The notes under the pieces were generated by a model, which ran no database searches, had not been told where the DNA came from, and saw nothing but the letters and a program-made list of their open reading frames with translations. This document shows positions 38,047-50,006 of a DNA stretch of 64,000 nt, one piece after another. The first letter of the stretch is position 1. Each line of letters begins with the position of its first letter. Made by a program: the position numbers and the translations under genes. This DNA is from Hippophae tibetana (Eukaryota > Streptophyta > Magnoliopsida > Rosales > Elaeagnaceae): assembly GCA_037013495.1 (NCBI GenBank), contig CM072809.1, positions 4,115,001-4,179,000 of the forward strand, in the 5' to 3' direction.

Positions 38047-41000
38047 ATGCAAATGTATCATGGTGCTGGCTGCTCTAGTGCAGTTAATAACAGTGCAATA
38101 GGAGGAGTATCAGCTAGGGATAGTGCCCGAGCTGATTGCACTTCACTGCCAACTAATTACTCTGTGAATCCCAGGTAAAGGGGTTTTCATTCTTGTCTTA
38201 TCTCCACCCCGAAGAAGAAAGAAAAGAAAAGAAGGGAGTAGGGAATAAGAAACAAATGCGGCCATGTAATTAGCATTTTCCCTAAACAGCTTTTCTATAA
38301 TTTTTTTGTTGACATTTTACTAGTTAAAATTTCTTCTTTGCTCTGTAAAACTCAACTCATATTTGCTACTTGATTGTGCAGGCATCCATCTCCCGTAACA
38401 CCTTACAAGCTGAAGAGTGATAAAGAACCTTTAAATTCACGGTAATTTTAAAATGGAAGTTATTTGCTCATAATAGACTAATGTTGAAGTTTGGATTTTA
38501 GAATGAGCTGTACACAATTGAATTCCGCATGCCATTTTTGTTTGATTATTCTTTTTATCTTACTTTAACTTGTAATCTGGAGGGTGTTGGCTTTCCTGAT
38601 GTTTGCATCTTAATAGTAGATTTATGTTGCTAAGTATGGATGCTTTTGCCACATTATAGTTTCTCATATTTTAACTGCAGACTTGGGCCACCTGACTTTA
38701 ATCTGCAAACTCCAAATTGCCCTGAGGAGACTCTAACAAAAGAATATGTGCAATCAGGTTACAGGGAGACTGTGGAAGGGCTTGAGGTGCATTTCTATAG
38801 TAAACTAAATTTTCCCGGGGCAATAGTAAATAGTAATAGGCCTGTTAGATATGGCATCAATCCGAACCAGTTTAACTCTTGTGATGCATGATGTGGTATG
38901 TTTTTAATAAGGCTTTGAGACCGATTAAGTTTTAGAGGGTGTAAGTAGTGGTCTTTTTTTTATCAAGGCTCTTTTTTAGTTCCCTATCTTTTCTTGATGG
39001 TTCAAGCCTTTAGATGTTTGTCCCGTCTGTCTTGCTGCATGAAGTTTGCTGATTATCTTAATTATCTTGCTTACTGTAAGTTTATGAGTAATTTTAACTT
39101 GGTTTTGCTTGGTGAATATGATAGGAAGCTAGAGAGACAGTGTTGACTCAAGTCCAATCATTTAGCAAACCAGTTGTCTTCAAGTGCAAAGAGGTAAATT
39201 ACTTAAGGGAATCCTATTTTTGATATGATGAAGTCTATCTGACCTTGTTCTCTTGCAATGTGCTAATAAATGCTTATATTTTTTAGAAAACATCGTTTTA
39301 AGGTTTTCTTTTATTTGCAGGCTCTCAGAAAGTGTCTTAGGGCAATAAATGAATCTCGTGCTCAGAAGCGAAAGGTGACACATCTGTTCTCCTTTAATTA
39401 ATTTTGTTGCTTAACTTTTGTGTCAAAACATTTGCATGAAAACTTTTATGTTTTTCCTTTGCAGGCTGGTCAAGTTTATGGTGTACCCCTTGCTGATTTA
39501 CTACTTACCAAGCCAGGTGTCTTTCCGGAACAAAGACCTTGTGGTGAAGACTTCCGTAAGAAATGGATTGAGGTAAACCCATTCCTTTGTTAAATGTTTT
39601 GACATAAAAACTACCCTAAAACTATACATAATATAGAACACACATATACATTATGAAAAGACAGGTGTAAAGTTCAACAAGCAGATGGATATTATATACT
39701 CTTTTAGAAGGGAAATTATTGAATTAAGAATGGTGGCTCAAGGTGTCTTGCAGAGTTGGCCTGGAATGAAAACTTAACCCAAACACAACAGACCCCTAGC
39801 TTCTCATTCTTCTTCTTCTACTATTTGATATTTCTTTCTATTTTCTTTTAATAATTTTAAATTACATGATTCAGATTATTAATTGGTAACTCAAAATCTA
39901 TAAAGTCACTGCTACCAATTGAGGCTTAAGCCTCATTAGCTCAAGGCGAGAAAAGTACTGAGCTGTAGGCCCCACACATATTATACTGCAGTGGCATTAA
40001 CCTGAGAACTATTTTTCACCGTCTTGCTTAAGGGAAGCCTCCAGGCACAAGCATTGAGTGCTTTTTGAATCTAAAAGGTCTCTTATTGAAGTTCAGTACT
40101 GTATGCCTTTAAGTATGAAATATTCTGGAGGAAAGCATAGTTAGACAATGAATAGAATAGTGTATATCTAGGTTCCCAATATCCTGATCATGAGTTTAAG
40201 GATGCTGGACTAGAGTACCATGAATGAGCTATTTAAATTTTTTAGAGTTCTCTTTCTGGATATGTTACAAGTTTTGGTAAAATTTCTGAAGTAAATAACT
40301 TGAATCTTATGGGTTGTTTGTGCTGCTTTCATCAAAACTTTTTACCTGGTAAAGCTGTTTCTTTCTTCACAAATTGCAGGGTTTGTCACAACAACACAAA
40401 AGATTACGATCCTTGGCTGATCATGTTCCCCATGGTTTTAGGAGGAAGTCTCTTTTTGACGTTCTTACTAGGAACAATGTACCATTGTTGAGAGCAACTT
40501 GGTTTATCAAAGTTACATATCTTAATCAGGTATGGCATTTGGACTTGTACTGTGACTGGGTTCTTGTTCAAACATGTTGGTTATTATTTATTTATTTATT
40601 TTCCCGGAAAGGAGGTGACTAAACTTGCATTTTGCAGGTTCAGCCTGGTTCTGCAAGTATATCTGCTGGGACTTCTGATAAAACTCAGTTGTCACGCACT
40701 GAGCTCTGGACAAAAGATGTTATTGATTACTTGCAGTACCTACTGGATGAATTTTTTTCAAAAAATAATTCTCATTATCGATCCTCACAAATACTCTATG
40801 CTGGGTCTTCACAGCAAAGGGGTGATGTAACATCGGCAGGACTTGACAGGGGGGAGCCTTCTTTACATTTTAAGTGGTGGTATGCTGTGCGGCTCTTGCA
40901 ATGGCATCATGCTGAAGGATTGCTTCTTCCTTCTCTTCTAATTGATTGGCTTTTAAGCCAACTGCAGGTATTAATTTTACAACTTTAGCTAGTTCTTTAA

Positions 41001-44000
41001 GTTTTAAAATTTAATGTGCTTTAGATAATCTTTTGGATATTGACAATGTGTATTTGTGCTTCTGTTTTTACAGGAAAAAGAGTTACTTGGGGTTGTGCAG
41101 TTGTTATTACCTATCATATATGGTGTTTTAGAAACTCTTATTCTATCCCAAACAAATGTCCGGACTCTTGTTAGAATAGCTCTTCATTTTATTTGTGAAC
41201 CTTCTCCGGGTGGATCAGATCTTGTAGATAACTCCCGTAGAGCATATACAATGTCTGCTGTGGTTGAGATGCTTCGGTATTTAATACTTTCTATACCTGA
41301 TACATTTGTAGCTCTCGATTGCTTTCCTTTACCTTCGTGTGTAGTCTCTCATTTAGTAAGTGATGGGAGTTTGTCAAAGCTGTTTGATGATGTGAAAAAG
41401 ATTAAAAGTGGTTCAGTCGAAGTTGCATCTCTGCTCAGGACTAGAGGTTTTGATGGTCGGTATCAGTCCTTGGCCCTTGATCGTTTGATTTCATCCATTC
41501 AGAAACGTGCTGATAATTTAGCGAGGGCAGCACGTCCTGGATATCCAGGTCATGGTGTAGCTAGAGCTATACAGACCTTGGATAGATCTCTTGTCGAAGG
41601 GGATATCAGAGAGGCTTATAAATTTATGTTTGAAGATCTCTATGAAGGAGCTGTAAATGAACGTTGGATTGCAGAAGTGAGCCCATGCTTAAGATCATCA
41701 TTGAAGTGGATTGGGACTGTCAGTGCATCACTTATTTGCTCAGTTTTTTTCCTTTGTGAGTGGGCAACATGTGACTTCAGGGACTTAAGCACTGCCCTGC
41801 CTCATGGTCTAAATTTCACTGGCCAAAAAGATTTTTCTCAGGTATATGTTACAATTCGGCTTTTAAAGTTGAAGAGAAGGGATTTGCAAAGTGTATATCA
41901 CGATAGTGAGAATCCTTTTGGGGTTAATAAAGCAGCGAAAGGTTCAAGTCAGCAGGATGGTTATCTTGCCAGTGCATCAAAAAAGTTCTATGCCTTCAGA
42001 AGTAACTTAAAGAATGTGGATCATCAAAGTTTTAAGTCAACAATTATTTTTGAGAACCCAGGTCCTTTACATGATATGATAGTATGTTGGATTGACCAGC
42101 ATGAATCAGGCAAAGGGGAGGGTTTTAAGCGGCTTCAGCTACTCATCCTGGAAATGGTACGTGCTGGAATGTTTTACCCACAGGTTTATGTGAGGCAGCT
42201 AATAGTGAGTGGAATAGTAGAAATGAGTGGACTGGTGGCCGAGGCAGAGAGACGAAAAAGGCATTACCGGCTATTGAAGCAGTTGCCTGGGTTCTTAATC
42301 CATGATGCATTGGAAGAAGCAGGGATTGCTGAAGGGCCAGAGCTATTGGAGGCTATGCATGCCTACTCAAATGAACGTCGGCTGGTACTTCATGGGCTTT
42401 GTGACGCGAACAATAACTTAAATAATGCGAAGGCAGCAGGTAAGAAGCAAAAGATGTCTCCAACTTGTAGAATGGACCTAGTTTCACTGGGTCAGTTGAG
42501 AGTCACTTGGTCATCATCTAATCTATTTTCTAGGAGAAATGTCAAGAAAAGTGACACTGATATTGGAGAACTGAAGGAAGCAATTTCAGTATTCTTGCAG
42601 CTTCCGTACAGTTCTCCGATATCTACAGATTCTGGGACTGATGAATCCCAAGGAAGTGCTAAGTCTCCAGGGTCACTCTCTGGTAAGATGGATGTGGGTG
42701 AGGGCACTCCTGGATGTGAAGAATGCAGAAGAGTAAAGAGACAAAAGTTAAATGAGGAAAAAACCTTAGGCATACAAGGATATTCTTGTACTTTATCAGT
42801 TGATGAAGATATGTGGTGGGTGAGGAAAGGGCCCAAATCCCTGGAGCCCTTGAAAGTTGATGCACCAATTAAGTCAACAAAGCAGGTTTCCAGGAATAGG
42901 CAAAAGGTAGTGCGTAAAAGTCTTGCTCAATTAGCATCTGCTAGAATTGAAGGTAGCCAGGGAGCATCAACAAGTCATGTTTGTGATAATAAAGCAAGCT
43001 GCACTCTTCATGGAAATGGAATGGAAGGGGAAACTTCCAAGTTCACAGAGGGGATCAAAGCAAGGTACTGTATAGATATTATTGCTATTGGAAAATCCTT
43101 GAAGCAGCTGCGTTTTGTGGAGAGGAGAGCTGTTATAGTATGGTTGATTAGTGTCATTAGGCGGCATATTGAAGAGATGGAGAAAAATATTGTTATGGTT
43201 GGCCAATATGGTAGGTCCTTAATGCCTGTTGGTAAAACTGCTGTAAGGCGGAAACTTGGTGAGGATGAACTATCAGCTATACTGTATTTGATGGATGTTT
43301 CAAACGATTTAGTTTTAGCTGTTAGATTTCTTCTATGGTTGCTGCTGAAGGTGCTATGTGTCACCAATTCCACTGTTCATAGTGGCAGGAACATTATCCC
43401 GCAACCAAGAAACGTGGAAAGCCGTGTGTGTGAAGTGGGGGAGGCATTTCTTATATCATCCTTACGAAGGTGTATGCCTTTCCTTGCTCTTGAACATTTA
43501 TCAGAAAATAAAAGAAAAAGGGTTTGTATCTCTGATGATGAATTTTATTTGTAGCCTGCTTGTATCCACCATTTATTATCCTTATTTGGCTAGTTTATAG
43601 GAGACAAGCAGGGTGAACTAAAGAAAAAGGATAAGCATTTTTGGTTTTATTATTATTATTGTTACTGTTTTTATTATTGTTATTATATCTATTACTTCTT
43701 GTGCATTTTTTTTTTGAGTATGCAGGAATACTTGATATAATTGTAGAATGTTTTTTTTTTGACAAAGTCAGACATTTTAACAATGAATGAATTTGATTTA
43801 GGTATGAGAGAATACTTATAACAATGGATCTAATTCCAGAAGTTTTGTCAGCTGCCATGCAACGTGCTGCTGTAGTTCTGGCCTCTAATGGACGAGTGAC
43901 AGGTTCAGCAGCCTTGGTATACGCTCGATATTTATTAAGAAGATACAGCAATGTTGCCAGTGTCATTGAATGGGAGAAGAATTTTAAGGCAACATGTGAC

Positions 44001-47000
44001 AAGAGACTTTTTGCTGAGCTTGAATGTGGGCGATCTGTGGATGGGGAGCTAGCTTTTCCTCTTGGTGTTCCAGCAGGAGTTGTAGATATTGATGATTTTT
44101 TCCGTCAAAAGATTAGCAGTGGCTGATTATCCAGAGTGGGTATGAATATGAGAGAGACAGTACAGCGAAATATAAATCTTGAGGATGTGGCTCATCATTT
44201 CTTTGGCAAAGAGAGAAAACTCTTTGCTGCTGGGACAGCTAAGGTACCTGCTGCAGGTAAATGGGACGATGGATATCAGATGTCTCATAAAATAATTTCA
44301 GAATTGATGGACTGTATTCGGCAAACTGGTGGTGCTGCACAAGAAGGAGATCCATCTTTGGTCTCTTATGCTGTTTCTGCCATCGTTGGTAATATTGGGC
44401 CAACTATAGCGAAAGTAGCTGATTTTAAAATGGGTAGCGGCATTTCTAGTGTACCGTCTTCTGCAGATTCTTTAAGCTTTGCCAGGCGTATATTGCGAAT
44501 CCATATAAATTGCCTATGCTTACTTAAGGAAGCTCTTGGAGAGCGCCAAGGCCGTGTTTTTGAGGTAGCACTAGCTACAGAAACTTTTTCAGCTCTGGCT
44601 GGGGTCTTAACACCTGGAAAGACATCCAAAATTCAGTTTCAGTTATCTCCGGAATCCCATGATTCCAGTGTTGAAATCATGAGCAATTCTGTGAAGGCAG
44701 TACTCGGAAAGGCAACAAAAGTTTCAGCTTCCATTTCTGCTCTCGTAGTTGGTGCAGTGGTTCATGGGGCTATCAGCCTGGAGAGAATGGTCACTTTGTT
44801 CAGATTAAAGGAAGGTTTGAATGTCGTTCAATTTATAAGGGGTACAAGATCCAATTCTAATGGTAGCACCCGTTCAGTTGGGGCTTATAGGCTGGATACC
44901 TCAACTGAAGCATATGTGCATTGGTTTAGGCTGCTTGTTGGGAACTGCAGAACTATTTCAGATGGATTAGTTGTGGAACTCGTAGGAGAATCATCAATAG
45001 TAGCTCTTTCCAGGATGCAGGGAATGCTTCCACCAACTTTGGTATTCCCACCTGCATACTCTATATTTGGTTTTGTTATATGGCGGCCTTTTATTCTAAA
45101 CTCTAGCCTTTCAATCCGTGAAGATATTAATAAATTATATCAATCTCTAACGATGGCTATTGTTGATGCCATAAGGCATTTTCCCTTTCGTGATGTATGT
45201 TTGAGAGACACTCAGGTTTTGTATGATCTCCTAACTGCAGATAGCAGTGATGCTGAGTTTGCTTCGATGCTGGAGTTGAATGGTTCAGACTTGCATTTTA
45301 AATCCAAGGCTTTTGTTCCTTTACGTGCCAGGCTTTTCCTAAAGGCCATTGTTGATTGTAAGTTGCCACCTTCTTTGCTTAAACAGGATGATGGCATTAC
45401 GGTCTCTGGACTTGGTGAATCTGAACCTCAATACACAGATGGTAAAACAAAACTTTTGGGCAAGCTTGTACAAGTGTTGGATACCCTCCAACCAGCAAAG
45501 CTCCATTGGCAGTGGGTGGAGCTTAGGCTTTTGTTAAATGAACAAGCCCTTGTTGAAAAGCTTGAGGCACATGATATGTCTCTAGCAGATGCAATACGCA
45601 CTTCCTCACCTAGCACTGAAAGGGCTGCTGCATCTGAGAATGAGAATAATTTTATTCAAATTATCCTCACAAGGTTACTGGTTAGACCTGATGCTGCTTC
45701 ACTTTTTGCAGATGTGATTCATCTTTTTGGGAGGTCATTAGAGGATTCCATGTTATTGCAGGCTAAATGGCTCCTAAAAGGCCATGACGTTCTCTTCGGT
45801 CGAAAGACCATAAGGCAACGTCTCATTCATCTTGCTGAGAGTAAAGGTCTTTCGACAAAGCCCCAATTTTGGAAGCCATGGGGATGGTGTAGTTCTGACA
45901 TTGACCCCGTGATAATTGTCAGGGGAGATAAAAAGAAATTTGAAGCTACCTCCCTTGAAGAGGGAGAAGTTTTTCAAGAGGGAACAGAGTCAAAAAGTTC
46001 TGGGAAGGGCCCCAGTCAAACTTCTGACTCTGAAAATTTCAATGTTTCCAAGCAGCATCTGACAGAGAGGGCTCTCATTGAATTACTCCTTGCTTGCATA
46101 GATCAGAGCTGTGATGCCTCACGGAACACCTTTTCAAGTGACTTGATCAAACAGTTGGATGATATTGAGCAACAACTGAATGCAGTAACTTTTGGGATTA
46201 GTAATAATGCAGGAACAGCTCCTGCAGGAGTTGATAGTCCTGCAAACAAAGGAAATAATAGCAAAGGTATGAAGAGTGCGAGTCTTGGATCAGCTAGACG
46301 TCCAGCAGCACCACTAGATATTGGTCCACCCTCTCCTACAGCTGTGCAAACTTCTATATTGTTGCGATTGCAGTTGCTTCTGAGATTGCTTCCTATGATT
46401 TGTGCTGATGGGTAATTACACAACTTTCAGTCTTAGTGTATAATTTATTTTCTCTGCTGTGGCCATGGCTGTTTTCATTTGATTGCCTTCATTCCTTTTT
46501 GCATGGCCCTTCTATATTGTTGCAATTGCATGTGCTTGTTTTACTACTTGAATTGATCTCCCATCTCTTTCTGATTACTAAATTACAAATACTTATTTTG
46601 AAAGGTCGGTTGTAGTGGCCAAAACCAATTAATTTGCATACCTGATGTTTCATTGTGATGGCATATGCAGATCATGTCAAATGACACGGCTTGCATGTTG
46701 TTATTAACTTTTTATGATGTACGTGGTGTGTTTTTACTGAAATATTTTCCGCAGTTGATCATTTGCTTAAAGCAAATGTATTTCCTTGTTGAACTTTTGC
46801 ATTGGTTGGACCTTTTAGGGAGCCATCAGGAAGGAACATGAGGCACACACTTGCCTCTGTGATACTACGTCTTTTAGGAAATAGAGTTGTGCATGAGGAT
46901 GTAGGCATGCTATTTGGCACAATACAAGGTTCTCTGTCCACAACGGAGGCTGAGTCAGCAGAAGCTGTTGCTGATTTGTCAGGGGAAAGTCTCTTTGATC

Positions 47001-48400
47001 GTTTACTGCTGGTTCTGCATGGCTTGTTAAGCAGTTGCCAAGCAAGTTGGTTGAAGTCAACGCCCCCTTCCAAATCAACCAATGACTATGCGAAGGATTG
47101 CTCTCCATTTGACCGTGAAGTAGTAGAAATTTTGCAGGTTTGATTAATGTTGGTTCTACTTAAATTTAATTCTAAGTTTTTTTGAAGGGAAATTGGAGCT
47201 TTTACTTTAAACGCCAATTTCCCACCCCCAATCTAATGATGGGAAGTTATATTGTATGCTTAAAAGGTGGATTCCTGTTCAACTGACATCATAATTTCTT
47301 TTAATCCTATGGAAGATTGAAACTGTGGAAGCTCATCTCAGGTACCCCCAAAAAATGGATGGGTGGAACAACAATTAATAAAAGATTTTAAAAAGTAGGA
47401 AGAGATTGTAGAGCTTATTTATATGGTCCTTGCGTCCAATTCTAACCGGTAACCACAGTGGAGTTGATATAATGAGACGTGAGACGAGTTTACTTTGGCT
47501 AATCCATTAACCTGCATTTTGCTATTTGCTACCTTTTGTTTCTGTCATGAATTATTGTCGATGAGTGTTTGTTGATGTTGTAAATCAAACTCCATATACA
47601 TGTGTAGGATGCTCTTTTTATTTGCAGTGACCAAAAGTGTTCCATTGGCACATACTAGTTCCTTTATCCCATTACAATCTACTGCATCATAGCCTCATAG
47701 GTTATCCACAAAATGGTTATTTCACTAAAGTCTCGCAACTATAATGCAAAGAAGGAAGATTGAGCTTTTGTCTTAATTTTCTCAATATTTATGCATTGTT
47801 CTTGGTCTTCTTTAAATACAGCTTTAATTTTGTATTTAATCTTCAACTATTAAGTTGCACTATTAATTTTATGTCGAAGTGGAAAACAAAATAGGATTTA
47901 ACTTAATTTTGACCAGTATATATTCTTGTCTAATATCAACTTTTTCTCAAGCGCAGAATAACTTAGACCGCATGCACCTTTCTGACACAATTCGCTGGCG
48001 TATCCAAGCTGCAATGCCAGTGCTTTTTGCTTCTGTCCGGTGCTTCATCACTTGCCAACCAGCACTTATGCCTAATGCTGCCGTTGCATCTCTTCAACCC
48101 AGCATCTGTAATGCTGGGTCTTTTTCTAGAACCCCATCTCAAAGGAATCAGTTTCCTTCATTGCGAACCGTGTCTGCCATACCTGGGAAACCCAAGCCAT
48201 TGCCATCACAGGATTATCAAATGGAAATTGACCCATGGTTACTCCTGGACGATGGTGCAGGATCAGGCCCATCTACTAATACTGCCTTGATAAGCAGTGG
48301 TGACTATGCCAATCTTAGAGCATCCTGCTTGCTTAAAGGGGCTGTAAGGATGAGGCGTAGAGACCTCACATACATTGGTGCAGTTGATGATGATGACTGA
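38047..48400 (+). CDS. MED12: MED12, Mediator kinase-module subunit, interrupted by one in-frame stop
   Basis: Twelve coding exons: 38047-38174, 38382-38441, 38681-38786, 39125-39193, 39321-39374, 39465-39572, 40380-40529, 40638-40967, 41074-43469, 43802-46411, 46819-47137, 47957-48400; 2257 codons, close to Arabidopsis MED12. Conserved marks: N-terminus MQMYHGAGCSSAVNNSAIGG, LGPPDFNLQTPNCPEETLT, the Med12 domain around residues 160-230 (KKWIEGLSQQHKRLRSLADH, RNNVPLLRATWFIKVTYLNQ), GEAFLISSLRR at an exon junction, and the C-terminus RRRDLTYIGAVDDDD. Known role: with MED13, CDK8 and cyclin C it forms the Mediator kinase module and tunes RNA polymerase II transcription in the nucleus; Arabidopsis mutants (cct/crp/gct) have delayed phase change. 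Odd: codon 1242 (44124-44126) is TGA, in frame and inside exon 10, with conserved sequence on both sides. Read literally, the product stops at 1241 residues. Everything else is intact. See the separate entry. Confidence 0.93.
44124..44126 (+). other. MED12: Premature in-frame TGA in MED12 exon 10
   Basis: The frame before (DDFFRQKISSG) and after (LSRVGMNMRETVQRN) is the same (all codons at multiples of three) and both sides match MED12 relatives, where Arg is expected between Gly and Leu/Ile. A C-to-T change in a CGA codon, a CpG site, explains it. No splice donor and acceptor nearby would remove it without losing conserved residues. Confidence 0.9.
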
Positions 48401-50006
48401 AATTCAGTTGAGTTCATTCTTGATATTGTCTGGTGCAAGCAAGCCCCTCTGCAGATGCTTGTTATTTTTATTTATTGCACGTAAATGGCACAAAGATGCC
48501 ACGATTTTGGCACCTTTGTAAACAGAGGAGCTGTTCAGGGAATTCTTTTGAGGGGCAGGAATCACTTTGGAGAATCGTGAAGATGTTTTCATGCTGTGCC
48601 TCCACCTCCATATGTGGCCGTCTTGACTACTAACCCGTTGATTACCCATCTAATTCTACACTGCACCTAGCTGTGCAGTTTGGGGAGGTTTGTTGTATAT
48701 GTAGAGATAATTGTTTCATTTACCCATTGGTCGTAGTAAAATATATTAAGATTGATAATAGCTGATTCTTTTGTCATTTCTGTTTGTGTGGTTGCTGTAT
48801 CTCTTGCTGCATCTATGAATGTGCATACACACGTTAACATGTAGTTATCCACATATTTGTTTAGTTGCCATATTATGTCCTTTTCATCAGGGAAGGTGTG
48901 TTTGCCTTCATGTAGAAGAAACAATTTTGTTTCCATATTTGGGTAATTTATATTACACTGAATGAATGTATGTCTTCAGGAGGTGGCTCTTGACCTCACA
49001 TAAATTTCTTTAATAATTCACACTGCTGGTTTTTGCACACAGAAGGACGATTCTGCACTATGCTGTACATGTATTGGTTAGACATGATTGGTGTTCGTTT
49101 AGATTGGGAGTTTCCAATTCGCTCTATTCATGAGTCTCAGGATCTTTAGATCCTGAAGTTGTTTGGGATGATTATTTTTATGTAAGCTGTGTCTATTTAT
49201 ATATATATTTGGCCTTTTGAAACTTTGTTGTAAGTTCTGCATTTATGAATTCAAACTATACATTACATCCACTTTGATGGCCATGTACTTGGTAGTGGAT
49301 GAATAATGGTAGGCTATGCCAAAAGATGGAATGACCCTTGAATTCAAATTGAACTATTCAGTGGATCTGGTTAAAGCAGACAGTGATAAATGTACTCTTA
49401 GTGTTTAGTATATGGCTTTTCAAGTCAGAAGAATGAAACTACTTTTTGGGTTTCCTTCAATTTTATTAATAGAATTGTGGGGAGTCTCCATATATGCGTT
49501 GAGTATGTGTTTAACTTGTGTTGATTAAGTTTTCTTTTCTACGTTAAAAGCATTAAAATTCTTCATTTGATTCAATTGCAATGAAATTAGAAGTGCTCCG
49601 CTCTAGGTGGCAGTAAATTAGAAGCAGCTACTCTGAAATTTGGATAATCTGTGACTGAGGGGAAATAGGTAGCTAGTTTTGATGAAAAGATCTAGTAGAA
49701 CAAAAAAAAAAACCTTTGGAACGACACCCTTTTTTGACGTTTCAATGAAGAAATTAAACTAATAATTTTGTTAAAATCATCAAATGTGGAGAAACGGACT
49801 TGTACATAAACGGATTTTAAAAAATAATAATAATTCACAAATTAAAGGATGGGAAAGATAATATGTAGCCTCTGCATACTAGTATTGACTAATTAGTATC
49901 CTAATTTTGCTCCGAAGAAAGCCGGTAATTAGCCAATTGTCATTAAAAGATGGCTGTAGAAGTGTGTTGGGATTAAGATAATCCCTCTTAGAACATTCTA
50001 TAATTT
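48401..50006. other. Region between convergent MED12 and RopGEF genes
   Basis: The first several hundred bases should be MED12 3' UTR; the last hundred or so RopGEF 3' UTR. No other gene is seen. Confidence 0.5.

Noticed and set aside
38681-38891. Continuous frame through 38787-38891 as coding
   Set aside because: It is intron read-through. The strong donor at 38787 and the next exon at 39125 restore the conserved MED12 sequence.
42492-43373. Long antisense frames opposite the large MED12 exon
   Set aside because: They are shadows of a biased coding strand; no conserved motif and no splice logic.
38047-46415. MED12 region as two separate adjacent genes split at 44126
   Set aside because: The frame is identical on both sides of the TGA, the 9-base gap encodes conserved residues, and the second half has no promoter-like gap or own conserved start. 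A single gene with one nonsense codon is simpler.
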